Shown here in pieces: positions 17,529 to 26,589 of a stretch of 64,000 nt of DNA; the first letter of the stretch is position 1, and every line of letters starts with the position of its first letter. Made by a program: the position numbers and the translations under genes. The notes under the pieces were generated by a model that was not told the DNA's origin, did no database searches, and worked only from the letters and a program-made list of their open reading frames with translations. The DNA lies in assembly GCA_963667575.2 (NCBI GenBank), contig CAXXHY010000008.1, positions 186,001-250,000 on the forward strand, read 5' to 3'. The DNA comes from G963665495 sp963667575 (GTDB lineage Bacteria > Desulfobacterota > Desulfovibrionia > Desulfovibrionales > Desulfovibrionaceae).

Positions 17529-19694
17529 ATGTCGCGAGAATCCAAAGCAGTCGAAATTTCGGAAGAACGCCGTCAGCAACGGGCCTACCGGCGTTTTTTG
17601 GGATCCATGAACCGGCAGATGGAAAAAAAGGACGCGCAGCTGACACGCTACGCGGAGATCGGGCTGGCCCTTTCCGGTGAGGAGAAACAGGGGCGCCTGC
17701 TGGAGGTCATTCTTTTTGAAGCCAGGGAGATAACCAATGCCGACGCCGGTACGCTGTACATGGTCAGCGAGCAGGGACGGCATCTCGAGTTTGTGATCCT
17801 CCAGAACAACACCATGAAAACCTACCTCGGAGGCATCAACGGGGACCACATCGACCTGCCGCCGGTGCCTCTGTACGAGAACGGCCGTCCGAACCATACG
17901 CATGTTTCCGCCCATGTCTTTCATGCGGGGGAAATTGTCGCCATACCCGATGTCTATGATTGCGACGCCTTTGATTTTTCCGGCGCCCGGCAATACGACC
18001 TGAAGACCGGTTACCGTTCGCAGTCCATGCTGATGATCCCCATGCGTGATCATGAGAATCAGGTCATCGGCGTATTGCAGCTGCTCAACGCCAAGGACAG
18101 GAATTCGGGCGAGATCATCGAGTTCAGTGATTCGCAGGTCACGCTCATCGCGTCCCTGGCCTCGCAGGCCGCCGCCACGGTGACCAAAACCCTGCTGATC
18201 CGCAATCTGACCGAGTTGTTCGACGCGTTCATCAAGACCATTGCCGGGGCCGTGGAGGAAAAATCCTGCTACACGGGCGGACATGTTGCCCGTGTCAGCA
18301 GTCTGACGTTGCTCATGGCCGAAGCCATCGACAAAATGAAGCAGGGGCCGTTCAAAGATGTTTCCTTCAATGAAAACCAGATGGAGGAACTGCGCATCGC
18401 GGCCTGGTTGCATGATATCGGCAAAATCGTCACTCCCGAACATATTGTGGACAAGGCCGCCAAACTGGAGACGGTCTGGGATCGCATCGATCTGGTGCTG
18501 GAACGTTTCGACTGCGCCATACGGGGGGTGGAGCTCGAGTTGCTGCAGCTGCAGCTCGACCATTTCAAAGCCGGGGCAGTCCCGGAGCATGGCCTTGAAC
18601 GTATCGCGGACGCTGCCTTTCATGAAAAAGAGCAGGAACTGCAGGAGAAAATCCAGGCCCTGCAGGCCGACAAGGAATTTCTGCGTCAATGCAACACGCC
18701 CGATGAGTACATGGATGATTCCCGGTTGCAGCGCCTTTGGGACATCAACAAAAAGACCTATGTGAAGGACGGCCAGACTCTGCCCCTGCTGACCGAAAAC
18801 GAGTTCAGAAATCTTTCCATCCGCCGCGGTACCCTGACACGGGAGGAGCGGCAGACCATCGAACGCCACGCCATCATCACCAGCAGCATGCTCGCGGGAC
18901 TGCCTTTTCCGAAGCATCTGCGCCGTGTGCCCGAATTCGCCGGACAGCATCATGAAAAGGTCAACGGCACGGGCTACCCCTTTCGGCTGACCGGCGGGGA
19001 GTTGTCACTGCAGGCCAGGATTCTGGCTGTGGCCGACATTTTCGAGGCGCTTACCGCCAGCGATCGCCCCTACAAGAAGCCCATGCAGCTTTCCCAGGCC
19101 ATTGCCATTCTCGGCCAGCTCAAGCGTTCCGGACATATCGATGCGGAAGTGCATGACCTGCTCCTGGAAAGCGGTATCATTTCCCGCTATGCCGCCGATT
19201 CGCTCAAGCCCGAGCAGGTGGATATTCCGCTCAACGGTACGAAGCAGAAAGTGCTGGAAAATGTGGACGGCAGACTGAACGCCTGGCTGGAAACAGCCCC
19301 CGCAACCAGGCGGCTGAAAGGAACAAAACACGTTTTGGTGGGCGTACGCTCGGCCAACATGGCCATGCTGCTGCAGTTTTATTTTCGCAATACGCCTTTT
19401 TCCTGCCGCATGGTGGACAACGGCCTGGAAGTGCTGCACCTGGCGCAGCAGGAAGGCTGCGACCTGATTCTGCTGGACCACGAGCTGCGCGATCTGGACG
19501 GCATGCGTACCGCTCTGTCCCTGCGCCGGTGGGAACAGCGCCACGGGCTGGAACCGTGCCCGATTCTGGCCCTTGCCGGACAGTACTACAAGGAAACCGC
19601 TTCCCAGGCCGATGATTCGGCCTTTTCCAGCTTTCTTTCCCGTCCGCTGGACAAGGATTCTCTGCTGTTGCAGATTTCCTCGTTTCTGGACTAG
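17529..19694 (+). CDS. GAF / HD-GYP / degenerate receiver protein (putative c-di-GMP phosphodiesterase)
   Basis: This 721-residue protein starts with a short coiled N-terminus, then a GAF sensor domain (about 45-195). An HD-GYP hydrolase core follows: HDIGKI, a later HH pair in GQHHEKVNGTGYP, and the GYP triad. Between the HD and GYP halves lies an unusually long insertion of about 140 residues, partly coiled-coil (EKEQELQEKIQALQADKEFL). The C-terminal 120 residues resemble a receiver domain with the phospho-acceptor Asp (LLDHEL) but lack the acidic pair and the conserved Lys, so it is probably not a normal phospho-receiver. Likely role: c-di-GMP breakdown under control of a GAF-bound signal. 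A bidirectional terminator follows. Confidence 0.9.
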   Translation: MSRESKAVEISEERRQQRAYRRFLGSMNRQMEKKDAQLTRYAEIGLALSGEEKQGRLLEVILFEAREITNADAGTLYMVSEQGRHLEFVILQNNTMKTYLGGINGDHIDLPPVPLYENGRPNHTHVSAHVFHAGEIVAIPDVYDCDAFDFSGARQYDLKTGYRSQSMLMIPMRDHENQVIGVLQLLNAKDRNSGEIIEFSDSQVTLIASLASQAAATVTKTLLIRNLTELFDAFIKTIAGAVEEKSCYTGGHVARVSSLTLLMAEAIDKMKQGPFKDVSFNENQMEELRIAAWLHDIGKIVTPEHIVDKAAKLETVWDRIDLVLERFDCAIRGVELELLQLQLDHFKAGAVPEHGLERIADAAFHEKEQELQEKIQALQADKEFLRQCNTPDEYMDDSRLQRLWDINKKTYVKDGQTLPLLTENEFRNLSIRRGTLTREERQTIERHAIITSSMLAGLPFPKHLRRVPEFAGQHHEKVNGTGYPFRLTGGELSLQARILAVADIFEALTASDRPYKKPMQLSQAIAILGQLKRSGHIDAEVHDLLLESGIISRYAADSLKPEQVDIPLNGTKQKVLENVDGRLNAWLETAPATRRLKGTKHVLVGVRSANMAMLLQFYFRNTPFSCRMVDNGLEVLHLAQQEGCDLILLDHELRDLDGMRTALSLRRWEQRHGLEPCPILALAGQYYKETASQADDSAFSSFLSRPLDKDSLLLQISSFLD

Positions 19695-19723
19695 CCGTAA
19701 TCCAGGCCTTTAGGACAACTAAA

Positions 19724-19746
19724 AAAGGGGCTTAAACAGCCCCTTT
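19724..19746. terminator. Bidirectional rho-independent terminator
   Basis: AAAGGGGCT / AGCCCCTTT forms a 9-bp stem with a 5-nt loop, flanked by A-rich and T-rich sides. It sits between the convergent HD-GYP gene (ends 19694) and the ligase gene (ends 19775). Confidence 0.8.
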
Positions 19747-19774
19747 CTGATGTTTTGAATTGTGCAAAGCGGAT

Positions 19775-21070
19775 CTAATTCCCGTTGCGTTCGTCCAGGA
19801 CCCGTTTGGTCTTGCCCATGGTCCGGGGCAGGGTGCCCGGAGCGATGACTTCCACTTCACAGCGCGCCAGGAGCTGCTTTTGCAGGGCCCGGCCAAGGAC
19901 TTTCTCAAAGTCGGCCATGGAGCCGGGAACATTGTCGGGCTTGTGTTCGATCTTCAGACGCAGCACGTCAAGCCCTTCGCTGCGCGTCAGGTGGATCTGG
20001 AATTCGGAGCTGAGCTCCTTGAAGTTGTCGATGACTTCGCCGATCTGCGAAGGGTAGATGTTTACCCCGCGGTAGATGATCATGTCGTCCGAGCGGCCCA
20101 TGATCTTGTCGTGGCGCGGCAGCTTCAGGCCGCAGGCGCACTCGCCCGGAATCAGCCGGGTCAGGTCCCGCGTACGGTAGCGGATCAGGGGAGCGGCCTC
20201 CTTGCAGAGCGAGGTGAGGACCATTTCCCCGACTTCGCCGGGAGCCACGGGATTGAGGGTGACCGGATCCAGAACTTCGAGGATATAGTAGTCGGCCCAG
20301 TAATGGATGCCCTGATGGGCCTGGCATTCGAGTCCGGCGCCCGGACCGTAGAGTTCGGTCATGCCGGTGATGTCGAAGCTTTGTTCCAGTCCGAGTTTGC
20401 GCTCGAAATTGCGCCGCATCTTCGGGCTGTGGGTTTCCGCGCCGAAAATGCAGGTCTTGAGATTGATCTGGTCGGCGATGCCGCGTTTTTCCAGTTCTTC
20501 CCCCAGCAGCAGGGCCATGGAGGCCGTGGAACACAGGCAGGTGGGCTTGAGGTCCGTGAGCATTTTGATGTGGATGTCCAGATGGCCCGGACCAACGGGA
20601 ATGGCCATGGCGCCGAAATGTTCGCAGCCGAGCTGAAAACCCGCGCCCGCGGTCCAGAGGCCGTATCCCACCGCGATCTGCACCCGATCCTTGGTGGTCA
20701 GTCCGGCCAGTTCGTAGCAGCGGGCGAACATGTGCTTCCAGGTGTCGATGTCCCGCTGCGTGTAGCATAAAATTTTGCGTTTACCCGTGGTTCCGGAGGA
20801 GGAATGGATGCGCACAACCTGGTCTTCCGGGACGCAGAGCAGAGGCAGGGGATAGCCCGAGCGCAGTTCTTCCACCGAGGTGAACGGCAGGCGCCTGATG
20901 TCATCCAGGCTGTTGATCGAGTCCGGGCCGATCCCGGCGTCATCCAGTCTTTGGCGGTAGGTGGCGTTGCCGTTGTAGGCGTGGGCAACGGTCCATTGCA
21001 GCCCCTTGAGTTGTTTGGCCTGCAGTTCGTCTTCCGAATAGTCGGCCAGAAAGCGGCGCGTGGTCTGCAT
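19775..21070 (-). CDS. paaK: Phenylacetate-CoA ligase
   Basis: This 431-residue adenylate-forming enzyme has the AMP-binding P-loop SSGTTGKRK, the motif TELYGPG and YRTRDL, typical of PaaK. It activates an aryl acetate (phenylacetate, or indole/hydroxyphenyl acetate) with ATP and CoA. In anaerobes such genes usually recycle aryl acids from amino acid fermentation, often beside indolepyruvate oxidoreductase genes, which are not present here. ATG at 21070 is used with AAAGGAG upstream at a somewhat long spacing; an upstream start at 21118 would add 16 unrelated residues. Divergent from purD. Confidence 0.95.
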   Translation of the reverse strand: MQTTRRFLADYSEDELQAKQLKGLQWTVAHAYNGNATYRQRLDDAGIGPDSINSLDDIRRLPFTSVEELRSGYPLPLLCVPEDQVVRIHSSSGTTGKRKILCYTQRDIDTWKHMFARCYELAGLTTKDRVQIAVGYGLWTAGAGFQLGCEHFGAMAIPVGPGHLDIHIKMLTDLKPTCLCSTASMALLLGEELEKRGIADQINLKTCIFGAETHSPKMRRNFERKLGLEQSFDITGMTELYGPGAGLECQAHQGIHYWADYYILEVLDPVTLNPVAPGEVGEMVLTSLCKEAAPLIRYRTRDLTRLIPGECACGLKLPRHDKIMGRSDDMIIYRGVNIYPSQIGEVIDNFKELSSEFQIHLTRSEGLDVLRLKIEHKPDNVPGSMADFEKVLGRALQKQLLARCEVEVIAPGTLPRTMGKTKRVLDERNGN

Positions 21071-21268
21071 CTTCGTGTCTCTCCTTTGACTCTTGACCCC
21101 GGTCGCCCAATATCGCAAACTTGTTTATAGGGGAAAAATCACGTAAATTCGCGCCATCAGTCGACCGGACGTTGTGACGTAACATGAATGCCGTAAAAAG
21201 TGAAAACCCGAATAGGGTGGTTTTTTACGAGAAATGATAAAAACAAACCTCAAGCGTAGGAGATAGAC

Positions 21269-22540
21269 GTGAAGATTCTGCTCGTCGGATCAGGAGGCAG
21301 GGAGCACGCCCTGGCCTGGAAACTCAAGCAAAGTCCATTGGTAACACATATTTATGTTGCCCCAGGCAACGGCGGCACAGCGCTTGAGGCCGAAAATGTG
21401 AATATCAAGGATAGCGACATCCCCGGCCTGGTCGCTTTTGCCAAGAAAAAAAATATCGACCTGGTCGTCACCGGGCCGGAACTGCCCCTGGTGCTGGGAT
21501 TGACCGACGAACTGAAAAAAGAAGGCATTCCCTGCTTCGGACCGGACGGGTACTCGGCGCAGCTCGAAGGCAGCAAGGCATTCGCCAAGGAAGTCATGGA
21601 TGCGGCGGGCGTGCCCACGGCGGCCTGCGAAATTTTTACCGAGTACGAACCTGCCAAGGCCTACCTGGAAACCTGCGCCATCCCCGTGGTGGTCAAGGCG
21701 GACGGCCTGGCCGCTGGCAAGGGCGTGGTGGTGGCCCAGACCAGGGAAGAAGCCCTGGAAGCCCTGGACCTCTGCATGCACGACAAGGCTTTTGGTGATG
21801 CCGGAGCCAAGGTGGTCGTGGAGGAATGCCTGAAGGGCGAGGAAGCCTCTTTTCTGGCCTTCTGCGACGGCGAAACCGTGATCTGCATGCCTTCCTCCCA
21901 GGACCACAAGGCCGTGGGCGAGGGCGACACCGGACCCAATACCGGCGGCATGGGCGCTTACAGCCCGGCGCCGATTCTGCCCGAATCCCGCTATTCCGAG
22001 ACCGCGGGCAAGGTCATCATGCCCATTGTCAAGGAAATGGCCAGACGCGGCCATCCCTTTGTGGGCATACTGTACGCGGGTTTGATGATTGACGGGGACG
22101 AGATGAAGGTTCTCGAATACAATGTCCGCTTCGGCGATCCCGAATGCCAGCCCTTGCTGATGCGCCTCAAGAGCGACCTGGCCGAGATCATGCTGGCCTG
22201 CGTCGAGGGTCGGCTGCATACGGTGGACGTGCAATACGACGAAAAGACCAGCATCTGCGTGGTCATGGCCGCGGGCGGTTATCCGGGCTCCTACCCCAAG
22301 GGCATGCTCATCGAGCGGCTCAGCCTGGCCGACGCCATGGACGGGGTCAAGGTATTCCAGGCGGGCACGGCCTTTACCGACGGTCAGATCGTGACCTCGG
22401 GCGGCCGCGTGCTGGGCGTCACGGCCCTCGGCCTGGACCTGGCCGATGCCAAACGCAAGGCCTACGAGGCCGTGGACAAGATTCATTTCGATACGTGCTA
22501 CTTTCGCCGCGACATCGGCGACAAGGGATTGAAGGCGTAA
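21269..22540 (+). CDS. purD: Phosphoribosylamine-glycine ligase
   Basis: This 423-residue ATP-grasp enzyme has the N-terminal LLVGSGGREHALAWKL signature, the ATP-binding segment VVVKADGLAAGKGVVVA, and NVRFGDPECQPLL near the active site. It makes glycinamide ribonucleotide in purine biosynthesis. The start is GTG at 21269 behind TAGGAG. purE follows 27 nt after the stop, so the two are co-transcribed. Confidence 0.98.
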   Translation: MKILLVGSGGREHALAWKLKQSPLVTHIYVAPGNGGTALEAENVNIKDSDIPGLVAFAKKKNIDLVVTGPELPLVLGLTDELKKEGIPCFGPDGYSAQLEGSKAFAKEVMDAAGVPTAACEIFTEYEPAKAYLETCAIPVVVKADGLAAGKGVVVAQTREEALEALDLCMHDKAFGDAGAKVVVEECLKGEEASFLAFCDGETVICMPSSQDHKAVGEGDTGPNTGGMGAYSPAPILPESRYSETAGKVIMPIVKEMARRGHPFVGILYAGLMIDGDEMKVLEYNVRFGDPECQPLLMRLKSDLAEIMLACVEGRLHTVDVQYDEKTSICVVMAAGGYPGSYPKGMLIERLSLADAMDGVKVFQAGTAFTDGQIVTSGGRVLGVTALGLDLADAKRKAYEAVDKIHFDTCYFRRDIGDKGLKA

Positions 22541-22567
22541 AGACGTAACAAACAGGAGTAATCAAAC

Positions 22568-23062
22568 ATGCCACAAGTAGGCATTTTCATGGGAAGTATT
22601 TCGGACGAGGAAACCATGCGTCCGTGCGTGGAGACCTTGAAGAAGCTGGGCGTGAGCTACCGTTTTACCGTGAGCTCCGCACACCGTACGCCGGAGCGTA
22701 CGGAAGCTTTGGTGGAAGAACTGGAAAAGGACGGCTGCCAGGTGTTTATCTGCGCCGCGGGCATGGCCGCCCATCTGGCCGGCGCCGTTGCCGCCCGGAC
22801 CATCAAGCCTGTTCTGGGAGTGCCCATTGCGGCCTCCGCGCTGGGCGGCATGGACGCTTTGCTCTCCACGCTGCAGATGCCTCCAGGATTTCCGGTGGGT
22901 ACGGTTTCCCTGGACAAGGCCGGCGCCAAGAACGCGGCTTTTCTGGCCGCGCAGATCATTGCGCTGCATGACCCCAAGGTGGCCGAAGCCCTGGCGCAGA
23001 CGCGCGCAGGCTTTAAGGATAGTGTGGAAAAAGCTGCGGCAAAGCTCGAGAGCGAGCAGTAA
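22568..23062 (+). CDS. purE: N5-carboxyaminoimidazole ribonucleotide mutase
   Basis: This 164-residue protein has the class I PurE signatures: MGSISDEETM (residues 9-18), VSSAHRTPER with the catalytic His, and GMAAHLAGAVAA. It converts N5-CAIR to CAIR in purine synthesis and forms an octamer in the family. ATG is preceded by CAGGAG. It ends convergent with a small minus-strand gene, 32 nt apart. Confidence 0.97.
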   Translation: MPQVGIFMGSISDEETMRPCVETLKKLGVSYRFTVSSAHRTPERTEALVEELEKDGCQVFICAAGMAAHLAGAVAARTIKPVLGVPIAASALGGMDALLSTLQMPPGFPVGTVSLDKAGAKNAAFLAAQIIALHDPKVAEALAQTRAGFKDSVEKAAAKLESEQ

Positions 23063-23094
23063 CCGCAGGAAGAATACGGGGCGCGGCGGGTGGT

Positions 23095-23424
23095 TCAGAA
23101 CCAGTCGTACGCGTCCCGAACCTCTGGCTTGGGCGCGTTTTTGCGGGTGAGCCGGACAACTTTGGTTTCGAAAATTTTTTTGTCCTTGCTGCAGGCCGTG
23201 CAGCCCTTGGACAGAATCATGCAGCTTTCATCCAGCTGCTCCGGAAGCACTCCGGACTCCTCCAGCAGGGCGGTGGTCCTGCCCGGTTCCCAGAGAATGG
23301 GCCGGCCGCAGTGCATGCACTCCACATACATCAGCTCCGGATCCCAGCCTTTCCCAGCGGTCTTTCTGCCAAGACCCAGTTCCAAAGCTATGCGCTTTTG
23401 CAGGCGTACTGCGGCTTCAGTCAT
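23095..23424 (-). CDS. Conserved hypothetical protein with two CxxC pairs
   Basis: This 109-residue protein has CMHCGRP near residue 36 and CTACSKD near residue 74, probably a metal-binding zinc-ribbon-like pair. The rest is charged and soluble. Start ATG at 23424 follows AAGGAG at good spacing. It lies 44 nt downstream of fetB in the same direction and may be in that operon. Function unknown; the two pairs are also compatible with a redox or iron-sulfur role. Confidence 0.75.
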   Translation of the reverse strand: MTEAAVRLQKRIALELGLGRKTAGKGWDPELMYVECMHCGRPILWEPGRTTALLEESGVLPEQLDESCMILSKGCTACSKDKKIFETKVVRLTRKNAPKPEVRDAYDWF

Positions 23425-23468
23425 GACGAATCTCCTTTGCCAGGGTGCGTATTCCCGCATCTTGCGGG

Positions 23469-24257
23469 TCAGCCGTGCCTGGGGCGAAGGCGGAGTTCTC
23501 CGCCCGGACCAAAGCACCGGTTGCGCACCAGATTGAGTACGACCAGGGTGGCGAGCGCCGTGGAGCCGACAAGCATCAGCATCACCACGATCTGATAGCG
23601 CACCGCCAGCATGGGATCGGCTCCGGCCAGAATCTGTCCTGTCATCATGCCGGGTATGGAGACGAAACCAACCCCCATCATACTATTTATCGACGGAATC
23701 ATCCCAGCCTTTAGGGCCTGGCGCAAAATATTTTGCGAAGCTTCCACCGGAGTGGCTCCCAGACACAGCCGCATCTCCACCTCATCCCGGCGCTGACGCA
23801 GCTGGCTGAACAGCCGTTCAAGGGAAATAGCCTGTGCATTCATGGAGTTGCCTATGATCATCCCGCCAAGGGGCAAAAAATACTGCGGCATCCACCAGGG
23901 CTCCACCTGCACGATGACCGCGGTGACGATGATGGTCACCAGAATATAGCTGCCGAGCATGGAAAGCAGGGTCGGCAGCATGTAGGAGACGTCCTTTTCC
24001 TTGACACGCCCGTGGATGATCCGGGCCGCAAAGCCGATCATGCAGCAGAATACCAGCAGCACGGGCAGGCCCATACGCAGGCCGAAGATCAGCTTGAGGG
24101 CGTAGCCCATGACAAACAGCTGGGCAAAGGTGCGTATGGTCCCCCAGAACAGGTCCTTTTCCAGTTTGAGCCCGTACACCAGCGAAGCCCCGCCCGCGGC
24201 CAGCACGAACAGCAGACTCAGCAGCAGCTGGCCGTAACCGATATGCGCTATTTCCAT
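23469..24257 (-). CDS. fetB: ABC transporter permease, FetB/YbbM (UPF0014) family
   Basis: This 262-residue membrane protein has seven or so hydrophobic segments and the family motifs RTFAQLFVMGY and the SIPGMMTGQILAGADP stretch. In E. coli, FetAB exports iron and protects against oxidative stress. ATG at 24257 overlaps the upstream fetA stop codon; the neighbouring GTG at 24260 is an alternative start. The paired ATPase lies immediately upstream. Confidence 0.9.
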   Translation of the reverse strand: MEIAHIGYGQLLLSLLFVLAAGGASLVYGLKLEKDLFWGTIRTFAQLFVMGYALKLIFGLRMGLPVLLVFCCMIGFAARIIHGRVKEKDVSYMLPTLLSMLGSYILVTIIVTAVIVQVEPWWMPQYFLPLGGMIIGNSMNAQAISLERLFSQLRQRRDEVEMRLCLGATPVEASQNILRQALKAGMIPSINSMMGVGFVSIPGMMTGQILAGADPMLAVRYQIVVMLMLVGSTALATLVVLNLVRNRCFGPGGELRLRPRHG

Positions 24258-24994
24258 CACAACACCTCGACGAGAGCGGTTTGGGGTTCTGATTTCTGCC
24301 GGGCGGGTTCCTGGGTCAAAATTTCGGCGCGACCGTCGGCAATCCGGATAGTCATCGGGTTCGGAACGTTGCGCGGGATGTATTCCTGGTGGCTGACGAA
24401 CAGTACGGAAATGCCCTTTTCCCGGTTCAGTTTTTCGACGACATCCTCCACCAGGGTCCGGTTTTCGGCATCCAGCGCACTGGTGGGCTCGTCCAGTAAA
24501 AGCAGCATGGGTTCCAGCTGCAGCGTACGCAGCAGACAGAGCCGCTGGCGTTGGCCGCCGGAAAGGTTCAGCGCGTTTTCCTGGAGCGAAATCTCTGGTA
24601 TGAATTCCTCGAGGACTTTTTGCAGTTCAGCGTCCGTTGGCGGCTGAAGATCCCTGTTCTGCTGAAAGCTGAAGGGGAGGAGCAGGTTTTCTCTGACGGA
24701 TCCGTCGAGCACCACAGGCGTTTGCTGTACGTAGGCCATTTTCCGGCGCAGCAGGCTGGGCGGATAACTGCGTATGGATTGTCCGTTGAACAGAATCTCC
24801 CCTTGCTGCGTTTCCTCCAGGCGGTTGCACAGCCGCAGCAGCGTGGATTTGCCCGTACCGGAGGGCCCTTTGACCAGGGCAAAACCTCCTTTGGGCAAGC
24901 GCAGGTCCAGGTCATCAAACAGACGTTTTCCGTTTGAAAAACTGAAAGCAATTTTACAACATTCTATAATGAAAGGATGTTCTGTTTCTGGCAT
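24257..24994 (-). CDS. fetA: ABC transporter ATP-binding protein, FetA/YbbL type
   Basis: This 245-residue ATPase has Walker A GPSGTGKST, a Q-loop (YVQQTPVVLDG), the signature LSGGQRQRL, Walker B LLLLDEPTSALD and the switch His region (LFVSHQEYI). ATG at 24994 is preferred over the open frame's earlier start at 25096 because homology begins soon after it. A GAGGT sequence lies upstream. With fetB it forms a two-gene exporter for iron or a related cation. Confidence 0.9.
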   Translation of the reverse strand: MPETEHPFIIECCKIAFSFSNGKRLFDDLDLRLPKGGFALVKGPSGTGKSTLLRLCNRLEETQQGEILFNGQSIRSYPPSLLRRKMAYVQQTPVVLDGSVRENLLLPFSFQQNRDLQPPTDAELQKVLEEFIPEISLQENALNLSGGQRQRLCLLRTLQLEPMLLLLDEPTSALDAENRTLVEDVVEKLNREKGISVLFVSHQEYIPRNVPNPMTIRIADGRAEILTQEPARQKSEPQTALVEVL

Positions 24995-25240
24995 GAGTTG
25001 TGCTACCTCAGAGGGCAATACGGCGTGCCCGTATTCCTGTGCCGGCACAGGAAAACAGGCAAGACCGTAGAAATTAAAAGGGGATACAGTAATCAAAAAT
25101 GTTACGGGCAGAGATGAAAAAAAGCAACCAGGAAAACAGACTGTCGTGAAACCGACGGACGCCCGATTCAGCGGGTGCCTGGATAGCCAGAATCGAAAGA
25201 CCCGGACACAACAATTCTAGTGCAACAGGAGGTCGTTGCA

Positions 25241-26476
25241 ATGTCAGGTAACAAAGGGGTTCATTTTTTTTGCCGCAGGCCGTATTCGATGTTGCTGACG
25301 CTGGGGCTGGTCGCTTTGCTGCTGGCCTGGCCCGCCATAAATTCGTACGCCGTATCCATATCCAGTACGCAGTCCGTACCCACGGTGTCCATCACCGACT
25401 ATTCTTTTGAAGACGGCGAGCTGGTGGTGGAGTGCGATGTCGTATCGGACGGCGGGATCAGCGTGAGCGATCGGGGGGTTGTCTGGGGTACGAGCGAAAA
25501 TCCGACTATTGCCGATTCATTGGTATCCAAGGGCTCGGGAACCGGCGACTACACTGCGACCATCACGGGGCTGGCTGACAACACCACCTATTACGTACGG
25601 GCCTATGCCACCAACACGGACGGCACGGCCTACTCCGGACAGTTGACCATCACCGTGGGAACGCCCACCATATCCACTGAAGCCGTACATGGCGTTACAG
25701 CCTCCACGGCCTGGAGCGGCGGCAACATCACCTCCGACGGCGGAGCCACCATCACGGCCTACGGCATTTGCTGGGGCACTACGGCGGAGCCTACCATTGA
25801 TTTTGACGACAGCACCAATGAAGGCGAAGGCACGGCGGAATTCGCCAGCCAAATGACCGGACTCGTGGCCGGAACCACCTATTACGTACGGGCTTATGCC
25901 CAGACCAGCAGTACCGTGGCCTACGGCGAGACCTATTCCTTTGTCCCGGACGATACGGTTTCCGCCTACATGATCTGGCACAACCAGGACAGCGGCAAGG
26001 TGATCTGGTGGAAACTCAACAACGAGGGCAACCAGCTGGACGGCAATCAGGGCAGCGGCTGGGATTACGTCTCCGAAGACATTACCCTGAGCAGCAACTG
26101 GAGCCTGGCCGGTACCACCGTTGTGGGCGATTACGATACGTTGATCTGGCACAATCAGAAGAGCGGCAAGATCGCCTACTGGAAACTGAACAGCGACAAG
26201 ACCCTGAAAAATGGCGACCAGGGCGATGGTTGGGATTTCGTGGCCCCCACCATTACACTGAGCTCCACCTGGAAGCTGGTGAACGTACGGAACATCGACT
26301 CGGAAAAAACCCTGTTCTGGTTCAACGAGAAAAACGGCAAGGCGGCCTGGTGGAAGCTCACCGACGAATGTTACATCAAGAACGAGACCAAGGGCGAAGG
26401 CTGGGATTTCGCGTCCGACGATGAGAATGTCCTGGGATCGGAATGGAATCTTGCCGGAGTGATCGACGCCAATTAA
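25241..26476 (+). CDS. Secreted protein with Ig/FN3-like domains and three WKL-type tandem repeats
   Basis: This 411-residue protein has a signal peptide (hydrophobic LLTLGLVALLLAWPA, cleaved near SYA). Two beta-sandwich segments follow, each ending in TTYYVRAYA (about residues 45-135 and 140-235), a fibronectin-like pattern. The C-terminal 165 residues hold three repeats of roughly 50 residues with the core W(H/F)N-x-(K/S)xGK-x-xWWKL and a later GWD(F/Y)V, like the FG-GAP/VCBS-type repeats of surface proteins. ATG at 25241 follows AGGAGG. It is probably exported and extracellular or surface-bound, perhaps glycan binding. Monocistronic with a terminator. Confidence 0.85.
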   Translation: MSGNKGVHFFCRRPYSMLLTLGLVALLLAWPAINSYAVSISSTQSVPTVSITDYSFEDGELVVECDVVSDGGISVSDRGVVWGTSENPTIADSLVSKGSGTGDYTATITGLADNTTYYVRAYATNTDGTAYSGQLTITVGTPTISTEAVHGVTASTAWSGGNITSDGGATITAYGICWGTTAEPTIDFDDSTNEGEGTAEFASQMTGLVAGTTYYVRAYAQTSSTVAYGETYSFVPDDTVSAYMIWHNQDSGKVIWWKLNNEGNQLDGNQGSGWDYVSEDITLSSNWSLAGTTVVGDYDTLIWHNQKSGKIAYWKLNSDKTLKNGDQGDGWDFVAPTITLSSTWKLVNVRNIDSEKTLFWFNEKNGKAAWWKLTDECYIKNETKGEGWDFASDDENVLGSEWNLAGVIDAN

Positions 26477-26506
26477 CGAACTGACGACCTCTGCACAAGG
26501 ACGTAT

Positions 26507-26538
26507 AACCGGGGCGCCTGCAAGCGTCCCGGTTTTTT
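26507..26538 (+). terminator. Rho-independent terminator after the secreted repeat protein
   Basis: An 11-bp stem (AACCGGGGCGC / GCGTCCCGGTT, one G-T wobble, 6-nt loop) is followed by a run of T, 31 nt after the stop at 26476. Confidence 0.85.
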
Positions 26539-26589
26539 CATGCGTATTGCCGGTTGACAGATCCGCCGGGAAGCAACAACTATACTGGT

